Below, in pieces: positions 1-6,005 of a stretch of 9,578 nucleotides of DNA; the first letter of the stretch is position 1, and each line of letters begins with the position of its first letter. The notes beneath the pieces were generated by a model that saw only the letters and a list, made by a program, of their open reading frames with translations, was not told the origin of the DNA and did not search any database. Location of the stretch: NCBI GenBank assembly GCA_964617765.1, contig CAZTZY010000099.1, positions 1-9,578 on the forward strand, in the 5' to 3' direction. The DNA comes from CAZTZY01 sp964617765. Its GTDB lineage: Bacteria > Pseudomonadota > Gammaproteobacteria > Pseudomonadales > DT-91. The position numbers were made by a program, and so were the translations under genes.

Positions 1-1562
1 AAGGCCTGTAGCTTAGGCTCTATAAATGTGTAGGTGATAGCTTCCTGGTATCCCAAAGCCAATAATTGATGACGTACGCGACTTAATGACGATACTGATT
101 CTTTACGTTGCCTGAATTCAACCGGAACACGCAATTGCCTTGTCGGCAAATTGTTATAACCATGGATGCGGGCTATTTCTTCTATAAGGTCAGCCTCTAT
201 AGATATATCGAAACGATACGTTGGTATTTCACACAGCCATCCATCTTCTTGTTGCTGCACGACCATACCCAGACGCTGCAAAATATCGGTAATTTCAGAT
301 GCAGGCAAAACCAGGCCCAAAACCTGATCCAAACGTTGCCGCGTCAGCTTTGTGTATTTAGCTCCAGATAAACCTGAAGCGACTTCATTCACTGGCCCCG
401 CTTCACCGCCAACGATATCCAGCAGCAGCGCGGTTGCGCGTTCTATTGCACGTACTTGTTGCGCATAATCAACACCACGCTCGAAACGATGAGAAGAGTC
501 GGTATGCAATCCATAAGAGCGCGCCCTGCCAGCAATTTTTTGGGGTTCAAAAAATGCAGACTCCAATAAAATATCGCGTGTATTTTCATTAACACCCGAA
601 TTTTTACCGCCCATAATTCCTGCCAGGGCTAATGGATTTTTTGCATCGGCAATCAATAATGAATCCGGCTTTAGTTCTAATTCAGTTCCATCGAGCAAGA
701 CAAGCTTTTCACCACTACGTGATTTCCTCACTACAATCTGCTCATTCAGCTCTGCGAGATCAAATGCATGCATAGGCTGGCCAAGCTCTAACAACACATA
801 ATTTGTAACATCGACAACGGCATCTATGCTGCGAATACCACTGCGCCTTAATTTCTCAACCATCCACAAGGGAGTAGCCTGCGAGAGATCAACACCCTTA
901 ATTACCCGACCCACATAACGCGGACAATCATCTCCGGCTTCAATTTTTACTGGAAATATTTCCTGATGCACAGAAGGGATTGATGGAATCGCCGGCATGG
1001 CAATATCTAACTTATTCAATACACCTATATCTCTTGCCAATCCCAACACACTTAAACAATCTCCCCTGTTAGGCGTCAAATCAACTTCAAGAATTTTATC
1101 ATTTAGCTGCAAGTATTCGCGAATATCAATACCCACAGGAGCCGAAGCCGCCAACTCCATCAACCCGTCAACCTTATCTTCCATACCTAACTCAGAAGCT
1201 CCACAAAGCATTCCAAATGAAGGCACGCCTCTTAATTTCGCTTCCTTGATTTTCAAATCACCCGGCAGTACAGCCCCAACTTTTGCGAAGGGAATCTTAA
1301 TTCCGACTCTTGCATTGGCAGCACCACATACCACCTGAACAGGTACTGAATCACCACAACTTACCTGACATACTCGAAGCTTGTCGGCATCTGGATGAGG
1401 AGCTATTTCAATAATTTCAGCGACCACGACCGAATGGAAATCACCGGCAACTGATTCAACTGACTCAACCTCTAATCCTGCCATAGTAATTTGGGCAATC
1501 AATTCATCGGTTGTTAATTGTGGATTAACCCATTCACGCAACCATTTTTCACTAATTTTCAT
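1..1562 (-). CDS. pheT: Phenylalanyl-tRNA synthetase beta subunit, 3' end beyond window
   Basis: This is the large beta subunit of the (alpha-beta)2 enzyme that charges tRNA-Phe in the cytoplasm. It carries tRNA binding and editing, while PheS holds the catalytic core. The window has 520 uninterrupted codons from ATG; bacterial PheT is usually close to 800 residues, so roughly the last third lies outside position 1. Visible parts are an EMAP/Arc1p-like tRNA-binding domain around residues 40-150 (HPDADKLRVC at 56-65, VVCGAAN at 77-83), the conserved NRGDC at 165-169, the B3/B4 editing region around 205-390 (DVTNYVLLELGQPMHAFD, GIMGG at 315-319, SHRFERGVD at 357-365), and a B5-like domain ending in ADLIEEIARIHGYN (457-470). 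The start follows AGGA at a normal distance and lies 38 bases after the pheS stop, so the two genes are co-transcribed. Identity is certain; only the C-terminus is unseen. Confidence 0.97.
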   Translation of the reverse strand, partial: MKISEKWLREWVNPQLTTDELIAQITMAGLEVESVESVAGDFHSVVVAEIIEIAPHPDADKLRVCQVSCGDSVPVQVVCGAANARVGIKIPFAKVGAVLPGDLKIKEAKLRGVPSFGMLCGASELGMEDKVDGLMELAASAPVGIDIREYLQLNDKILEVDLTPNRGDCLSVLGLARDIGVLNKLDIAMPAIPSIPSVHQEIFPVKIEAGDDCPRYVGRVIKGVDLSQATPLWMVEKLRRSGIRSIDAVVDVTNYVLLELGQPMHAFDLAELNEQIVVRKSRSGEKLVLLDGTELELKPDSLLIADAKNPLALAGIMGGKNSGVNENTRDILLESAFFEPQKIAGRARSYGLHTDSSHRFERGVDYAQQVRAIERATALLLDIVGGEAGPVNEVASGLSGAKYTKLTRQRLDQVLGLVLPASEITDILQRLGMVVQQQEDGWLCEIPTYRFDISIEADLIEEIARIHGYNNLPTRQLRVPVEFRQRKESVSSLSRVRHQLLALGYQEAITYTFIEPKLQA

Positions 1563-1600
1563 ATTTGAATCCTGACGTTATTTTTTGAATGTATTATTAA

Positions 1601-2617
1601 TTACTTAAACTGATCCAAAAACCTTAGATCATTTTCAAAAAACAAACGCAAATCGTTGACTCCATAGCGCAACATTGCCAAACGTTCAACTCCCATACCA
1701 AAAGCAAAACCTGTGTATTTTTCACTATCAATATTGGAATGCCTGAAAACATCCGGATGAACAATGCCGCAACCCATCACTTCTAACCAGCCAGTTTGAC
1801 TGCAAACACGACATCCCTTGCCTTCACAAATTACACATTGAATATCAACTTCAGCAGAGGGCTCGGTAAAAGGAAAATAGGAAGGCCGAAAACGTACTGC
1901 CAATTCCTTTTCAAAAAATACTTTTAAAAAATCACGAACCGTACCTTTAAGGTCTGCAAAACTGACGTCTTTATCGATCAGCAAACCCTCAACCTGATGA
2001 AACATTGGCGTATGTGTTAGGTCAGAATCACAACGATAAACACGACCAGGACATATCACACGAATCGGTGGCTCTTGTGTTTCCATCATGCGAACTTGCA
2101 CGGGTGATGTGTGCGTTCTTAAAACGGTTGTCGGGTTAATATAAAAGGTATCGTGCATAGCACGAGCAGGATGATGCGCGGGAATATTCAGCGCTTCAAA
2201 GTTATGGTAATCATCTTCTATTTCGGGGCCTTCAACTGACTCAAAACCTAGGTCTGCAAAAAAGGCAGAAATTCTTTCAATCGTTTTAGTGACGGGATGC
2301 AAACCACCCGAAACCTTGCCACGACCTGGTAAAGTAATGTCAATGGTTTCATCAGCTAATTTGGCATTAATTTCAGCTTGCTGTAATCGATCCCTTTTCA
2401 GGTTTATTGTATCTTGTATTTCTTGCTTGACGACATTAATCAACGCACCGGCTTTAGGTCTTTCCTCATCAGACAGACTGCCCAATGTTTTTAACAATCC
2501 TGTCAAATGGCCTTTTTTACCTAAATAAGACACACGAACATCATCTAAAGAAACCAGGTCTTTAGCTTGCTCTATCTCATTCAACGCTTGCTGCTTAAGC
2601 GCTTCAAGATTTTCCAT
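1601..2617 (-). CDS. pheS: Phenylalanyl-tRNA synthetase alpha subunit
   Basis: This is the catalytic alpha subunit of PheRS, which forms Phe-AMP and transfers Phe to tRNA-Phe. It has 338 residues; E. coli PheS has about 327. The N-terminal 90 residues or so are helical and charged, matching the tRNA-binding coiled coil. The class II core follows: motif 1 near GLHPVTKTIERI (105-116), the HDTFYI segment (155-160), motif 2 around FRPSYFPFTEPSAEVD (243-258), and motif 3 GFAFGMGVERLAMLRYG (303-319). Ala305 sits where the Phe-specificity alanine (Ala294 of E. coli) is expected. Most of the extra length is an insertion with four cysteines in a C-x2-C-x4-C-x2-C pattern (Cys261, 264, 269, 272), which E. 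coli lacks but which I recall from Pseudomonas-type enzymes. It may bind zinc (inference). AAGG lies about 10 bases before the ATG. An intrinsic terminator separates the gene from rplT. Confidence 0.98.
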   Translation of the reverse strand: MENLEALKQQALNEIEQAKDLVSLDDVRVSYLGKKGHLTGLLKTLGSLSDEERPKAGALINVVKQEIQDTINLKRDRLQQAEINAKLADETIDITLPGRGKVSGGLHPVTKTIERISAFFADLGFESVEGPEIEDDYHNFEALNIPAHHPARAMHDTFYINPTTVLRTHTSPVQVRMMETQEPPIRVICPGRVYRCDSDLTHTPMFHQVEGLLIDKDVSFADLKGTVRDFLKVFFEKELAVRFRPSYFPFTEPSAEVDIQCVICEGKGCRVCSQTGWLEVMGCGIVHPDVFRHSNIDSEKYTGFAFGMGVERLAMLRYGVNDLRLFFENDLRFLDQFK

Positions 2618-2652
2618 ATCATCTTTGCCTTGTATTTAAAAACTCTTGAGAC

Positions 2653-2684
2653 AAAAAAAGGGAAAGGCATAACCTTTCCCTTTT
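2653..2684 (-). terminator. Intrinsic terminator or attenuator between rplT and pheS
   Basis: Read on the minus strand, an 8-bp perfect stem GGGAAAGG / CCTTTCCC with loop TTATG is followed at once by seven U residues, with four A residues before the stem. It starts about 30 bases after the rplT stop and ends 35 bases before the pheS ATG. I see no convincing promoter between it and pheS, so pheST expression would need read-through. E. coli has an attenuator at this place in the operon. Unlike E. coli, I find no Phe-rich leader peptide upstream of the hairpin. A second sequence that could compete for pairing overlaps the rplT stop (see findings). The terminator itself is well supported; the attenuator role is inferred. 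Confidence 0.85.
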
Positions 2685-2713
2685 CAATTCAGCATGTCAC
2701 CATAACTTAACTG

Positions 2714-3073
2714 TTATGCGGCAAGCGCTGCTTGAGCCTTGACCACAACAGCTGCAAATGCTTCTTTATCATGCACAGCCAGATCAGCCAATACTCGACG
2801 ATCCAACACAATTTGCGCTTTCTTCAATCCATTGATAAAACGGCTGTAAGAAAGACCATTTGCACGACTCGCTGCATTAATACGCGCAATCCACAAAGAA
2901 CGGAACTGACGTTTACGCTGACGTCGGTCACGATATGCATATTGACCGGCTTTGATAACTGCTTGTTTAGCAACACGGAATACACGACTACGAGCGCCGT
3001 AATAACCTTTTGCCTGATTTAAAACTTTTTTGTGTCTGCGACGAGCAACAACACCACGTTTTACGCGTGCCAT
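2714..3073 (-). CDS. rplT: 50S ribosomal protein L20
   Basis: L20 is an early-assembly protein that binds 23S rRNA and is needed to build the 50S subunit. In E. coli it also represses translation of rpmI and rplT by binding their mRNA. The protein has 119 residues, the usual length. It starts MARVKRGVVARRRHKKVLNQ and continues with the typical GYYGARSRVFRVAKQAVIKAGQYAYRDRR segment. The basic N-terminal half forms the long RNA-binding helix; the C-terminal half (LSYSRFINGLKKAQI, VLADLAVHDKEAF) is the globular domain involved in feedback control in E. coli. A good AGAGGA site lies 7-8 bases before the ATG. It follows rpmI by 30 bases and is the last gene before the rplT-pheS terminator. Confidence 0.98.
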   Translation of the reverse strand: MARVKRGVVARRRHKKVLNQAKGYYGARSRVFRVAKQAVIKAGQYAYRDRRQRKRQFRSLWIARINAASRANGLSYSRFINGLKKAQIVLDRRVLADLAVHDKEAFAAVVVKAQAALAA

Positions 3074-3103
3074 AGGAATATCCTCTTAAAATATGATCAG
3101 TGA

Positions 3104-3295
3104 TTAAAGACGTAATAAACGATCGACTAGAACTTGATCAGATTTATGCACCTGACTTGTTCCACGCAACTGACGCTTACGCTTAGTGGTCATTTTTGTA
3201 AGGATATGGCTTTTGTTCGCGCTTTTACGCTTGAAACCTGAAGCCGTCTTTTTGAAGCGCTTTGCAGCACCGCTGTGTACTTTCATTTTTGCCAT
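3104..3295 (-). CDS. rpmI: 50S ribosomal protein L35
   Basis: L35 is a small, very basic protein of the large ribosomal subunit. The gene encodes 63 residues (about 65 in E. coli) and begins MAKMKVHSGAAKRFKKTASG, followed by KRKSANKSHILTKMTTKRKRQLR, both characteristic of the family. A GGAG ribosome-binding site lies about 9 bases before the ATG. It sits 51 bases after infC and 30 bases before rplT, in the conserved infC-rpmI-rplT order. In E. coli the L20 repressor site lies in the leader before rpmI. The 51-base gap here has only weak short inverted repeats, so I cannot say whether that operator is conserved. Confidence 0.97.
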   Translation of the reverse strand: MAKMKVHSGAAKRFKKTASGFKRKSANKSHILTKMTTKRKRQLRGTSQVHKSDQVLVDRLLRL

Positions 3296-3346
3296 TTGAG
3301 TAACTCCGCATTTAGCAATTAAAACAATAAGCCAACGACATGTTGA

Positions 3347-3880
3347 CTACTTTTTCTTCTTGGGACCAATAACCATCGTCATTTGGCGGCCTTCCAGTTT
3401 TGGAAACTGCTCGACCGTGCCTAACGCAGCAAGATCAGCTTCAACCCGTTTTAACAAGTCCATGCCGATATTTTGATGCGCCATTTCACGACCGCGAAAC
3501 CGCAAAGTCACTTTGGCTTTATCCCCCTGCTCTAGGAAACGTATCAGGTTGCGTAGTTTTACCTGATAATCCCCTTCCTCCGTCCCTGGTCGAAACTTGA
3601 TCTCTTTTACCTGGACCTGTTTCTGTTTCTTACGAGAAGCCGCTTGTTGCTTTTTAGCATCAAAAATAAACTTCCCGAAATCCATGATCTTGCATACTGG
3701 CGTCTCACCTTCAGCCATCAGTACTAAATCCAGAGTTGCCGCGAGAGCTGCTGCTCTTGCTTCCTGCAACGTTACTACACCAATCTGTTCACCGTCAGCA
3801 CCCACCAATCTTACTTTTGGTGCTGTAATCTCATCATTAATCAGTGTCTTTTTTCCGTCTTTCTTTCCAGTACTCTTAAT
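3347..3880 (-). CDS. infC: Translation initiation factor IF-3, ATT start
   Basis: IF3 binds the 30S subunit, keeps it apart from 50S and checks the start codon and initiator tRNA. With the ATT at 3880-3878 as start the protein has 177 residues (180 in E. coli) and begins (M)KSTGKKDGKKTLINDEI, aligning through VRLVGADGEQIGVV with the normal N-terminal domain. A later TTG at 3808 would remove 24 residues, including the conserved INDEI segment, so it is rejected. No ATG fits in this frame. The linker is Lys/Gln-rich (SRKKQKQVQ), and the C-terminal domain shows KEIKFRPGTEEGDYQVKLRN and LRFRGREMAHQNIGM before a Lys tail. GGAGG, inside the last thrS codons, lies 8 bases before ATT. Rare AUU starts let IF3 repress its own mRNA in E. 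coli; the same control is inferred here. Confidence 0.96.
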   Translation of the reverse strand: MKSTGKKDGKKTLINDEITAPKVRLVGADGEQIGVVTLQEARAAALAATLDLVLMAEGETPVCKIMDFGKFIFDAKKQQAASRKKQKQVQVKEIKFRPGTEEGDYQVKLRNLIRFLEQGDKAKVTLRFRGREMAHQNIGMDLLKRVEADLAALGTVEQFPKLEGRQMTMVIGPKKKK

Positions 3881-3894
3881 GGGTTAACCCTCCA
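3878..3894 (-). promoter_or_regulatory. infC ribosome-binding site and AUU start codon overlapping the thrS end
   Basis: On the minus strand the sequence reads GGAGG, then GTTAACCC, then ATT AAG. The Shine-Dalgarno sequence lies in the last sense codons of thrS (Leu-Glu-Gly), and the thrS stop TAA is three bases before the ATT. thrS and infC are in the same reading frame, separated only by TAA CCC. A strong ribosome site joined to a non-AUG start is the arrangement behind IF3 autoregulation in enterobacteria. The layout also allows translational coupling to thrS. Confidence 0.9.
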
Positions 3895-5815
3895 AACTAT
3901 TAATACGACCGCAATGAGCAATATCTTTTTCAATAATATGAATAAAAGCATCCACAGAGAGCGAGCCTAAATCCTGCCCTCTTCTGGTTCTCACCGCCAC
4001 GGTACCTTCTTCGACTTCTTTATCTCCCACTACAAGGAGATAAGGAATCTTCTGAATTGTATGCTCGCGAATTTTAAACCCGATCTTCTCATTCCTCAAG
4101 TCCGAAAACACCCTAAATCCTTTGGATTCCAATGTTTTAGCTACTTTAATGGCATATTCACTCTGTTTATCTGTAATATTCATTACCACGATTTGCTCTG
4201 GTGATAACCAGGCCGGGAAAACGCCTTCAAAATGCTCGATCAAAATACCGATAAATCGCTCAAAAGAACCCAGAATAGCGCGATGCAACATTACCGGAAC
4301 CTGGCGACTGCCATCTTCGGCAACATATTGGGCATCCAGACGTCCTGGCATTGAGAAATCGACCTGGATAGTGCCCAACTGCCAAACACGACCAATACTG
4401 TCTTTTAAAGAGAACTCAATTTTCGGGCCATAAAATGCGCCCTCACCGGGTAATTCACTCCAATCCAGCCCTTTAGCATCCAACGCATCGGCCAAGGCTT
4501 TTTCCGCCTTATCCCAATCTGCTTCAGATCCGACTCTTTGTTCAGGACGAGTCGACAAACGATAAATCACTTCAGTAAAACCAAAATCCGCATAAACATC
4601 ATGCAAAAACTCAATGAATGCTGATACTTCTGGCTGAATCTGCTCTTCAGTGCAGAAAATATGCGCGTCATCCTGGGTAAACCCGCGCACACGCATAATC
4701 CCGTGCAAGGATCCCGAAGGTTCATTGCGATGACATGAACCGAATTCCGCTAAACGCAACGGCAGATCACGATAACTTTTCAAACCCTGGTTATAAACCT
4801 GAATATGGCAGGGACAGTTCATTGGCTTAACAGCAAAATGCCGGTCTTCTGTTTGCAGGGTAAACATACCCGAGGCAAATTTGTCAGCATGTCCGGATTT
4901 TTGCCACAAGCTGATATCAACAATTTGTGGCGTTTTAATTTCCTGATAACCGTTTGCCAACTGTTTTTGGCGCATATAGTTTTCAATCACCTTATACACA
5001 GTCCAACCCTTGGGATGCCAAAATACCATCCCTTGAGCTTCATCCTGCATATGAAACAAACCTAATTGCTTGCCTAATTTGCGATGATCACGCTTATCGG
5101 CCTCTTCAATGCGATGCAAATATTCTGCTAATTGTTTTTTATCTTTCCAGGCCGTGCCATAGATACGCTGCAGCATTTCATTTTTGCTGTCTCCACGCCA
5201 ATAGGCACCACTGACTTTCATTAATTTAAACGCTTTTAATTTGCCTGTGCTGGGGACATGAGGCCCGAGGCACAAATCCATCCATGAGCCCTGTTTATAG
5301 ACAGAAATTTCCGCATCTTCAGGTAAATTATGGATATGCTCGACCTTGTACTTTTCACCCAGCTTTTCAAATTGCGCCACAGCTTCATCACGCGACATTA
5401 CAGCGCGATGAATAGGTAAATCCGACTCGACAATTTCTGCCATTTTGGCTTCGATTTTTTCTAAATCTTCAGCGGTAAAATTATGCTCTTTATAAGCAAA
5501 ATCGTAATAGAAACCTTCTTCGGTAGTAGGGCCGAAGGTTACCTGCGCTTTAGGGAATAAATCCTGCAATGCCATGGCTAATAAATGCGCGGTAGAATGA
5601 CGGATAATATCCACGCCTTCAGCATCACGGTCAGTGAGGATCGACAATTCGGTATCGACATCGAGAATATAAGAAGTATCAACAAGACGACCATTAACGC
5701 GTCCAGCCAAAGCCGCTTTAGCTAATCCGGCTCCAATGTTTAACGCAACATCAGCTACAGAGACCGAAGAGTCGAAAGTTCTTTGAGAGCCATCAGGCAA
5801 GGTTATAACAGGCAT
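3884..5815 (-). CDS. thrS: Threonyl-tRNA synthetase
   Basis: ThrRS is the class II enzyme that charges tRNA-Thr and edits mischarged Ser-tRNA-Thr. It has 643 residues, against 642 in E. coli, and is complete. Domains in order: TGS-like N1 (about 1-62); the N2 editing domain with HSTAH (His73, His77) and Cys182/His186; the catalytic core; and the C-terminal anticodon-binding domain (about 540-643). The catalytic zinc ligands are all present: Cys334 in MNCPCH, His385 in QDDAH and His511 in VMLHRA. Motif 2 is recognisable around FGSCHRNEPSGSLHG. GAGGAG lies 5 bases before the ATG; another ATG four bases upstream is out of frame and too close to that site. The leader carries a hairpin resembling a tRNA-Thr anticodon arm, so translational self-control is likely. 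The gene lies 56 bases after tRNA-Val and 3 bases before infC. Confidence 0.98.
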   Translation of the reverse strand: MPVITLPDGSQRTFDSSVSVADVALNIGAGLAKAALAGRVNGRLVDTSYILDVDTELSILTDRDAEGVDIIRHSTAHLLAMALQDLFPKAQVTFGPTTEEGFYYDFAYKEHNFTAEDLEKIEAKMAEIVESDLPIHRAVMSRDEAVAQFEKLGEKYKVEHIHNLPEDAEISVYKQGSWMDLCLGPHVPSTGKLKAFKLMKVSGAYWRGDSKNEMLQRIYGTAWKDKKQLAEYLHRIEEADKRDHRKLGKQLGLFHMQDEAQGMVFWHPKGWTVYKVIENYMRQKQLANGYQEIKTPQIVDISLWQKSGHADKFASGMFTLQTEDRHFAVKPMNCPCHIQVYNQGLKSYRDLPLRLAEFGSCHRNEPSGSLHGIMRVRGFTQDDAHIFCTEEQIQPEVSAFIEFLHDVYADFGFTEVIYRLSTRPEQRVGSEADWDKAEKALADALDAKGLDWSELPGEGAFYGPKIEFSLKDSIGRVWQLGTIQVDFSMPGRLDAQYVAEDGSRQVPVMLHRAILGSFERFIGILIEHFEGVFPAWLSPEQIVVMNITDKQSEYAIKVAKTLESKGFRVFSDLRNEKIGFKIREHTIQKIPYLLVVGDKEVEEGTVAVRTRRGQDLGSLSVDAFIHIIEKDIAHCGRINSLEG

Positions 5816-5830
5816 TCATACTCCTCAGTG

Positions 5831-5851
5831 GTGATCATTACCAAAGACCAC
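5831..5851 (-). promoter_or_regulatory. Candidate thrS translational operator mimicking the tRNA-Thr(GGU) anticodon arm
   Basis: In the minus-strand leader GTGGTC (5851-5846) pairs with GATCAC (5836-5831): six pairs including one G-U. They enclose UUUGGUAAU. If the U-U opposition closes the loop, a seven-base loop UUGGUAA remains (5844-5838), which equals the anticodon loop of bacterial tRNA-Thr with anticodon GGU. The hairpin ends five bases before the GAGGAG ribosome site of thrS. In E. coli ThrRS represses its own translation by binding a leader hairpin whose loop mimics a Thr anticodon (CGU there). The loop match and position are seen directly; binding is inferred. A competing five-pair fold (GTGGT with ACCAC, 14-base loop) is possible. 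Confidence 0.7.
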
Positions 5852-5871
5852 GTGATTGAATATTGGGGAAT

Positions 5872-5948
<77 letters not shown>

Positions 5949-5965
5949 AAAATACGAGGTTGGCA

Positions 5966-5971
5966 ATTATA
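5966..5971 (-). promoter_or_regulatory. -10 element of the tRNA-Val (and probably thrS) promoter
   Basis: A perfect TATAAT reads on the minus strand 17 bases before the first base of tRNA-Val. This leaves room for transcription to start with a short 5' leader. No good -35 hexamer exists at 16-18 bases; the nearest Ts are TTGTTT, only 12 bases upstream. The element lies in the 57-base gap after uvrB, so this tRNA-thrS unit can probably start independently of uvrB. Confidence 0.6.
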
Positions 5972-6005
5972 CCGATGGATATCAAACAAACAAGCCCTGC
6001 CTGTA

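Noticed and set aside
997..1338. Open frames on the plus strand within 108-371 and 997-1338
   Set aside because: They lie antisense to the continuous pheT frame, whose conserved motifs account for the sequence, and have no plausible ribosome sites or recognisable protein features.
4798..4812. MNCPCH in ThrRS instead of MNCPGH as in E. coli
   Set aside because: The zinc ligand Cys334 is retained, and I recall the CPCH form from Pseudomonas-type ThrRS, so it is ordinary lineage variation.
5991..6003. Possible uvrB terminator (CAGGC / GCTTG on the minus strand)
   Set aside because: The stem has only five pairs including a G-U, and only three Ts follow, so it is too weak to call.
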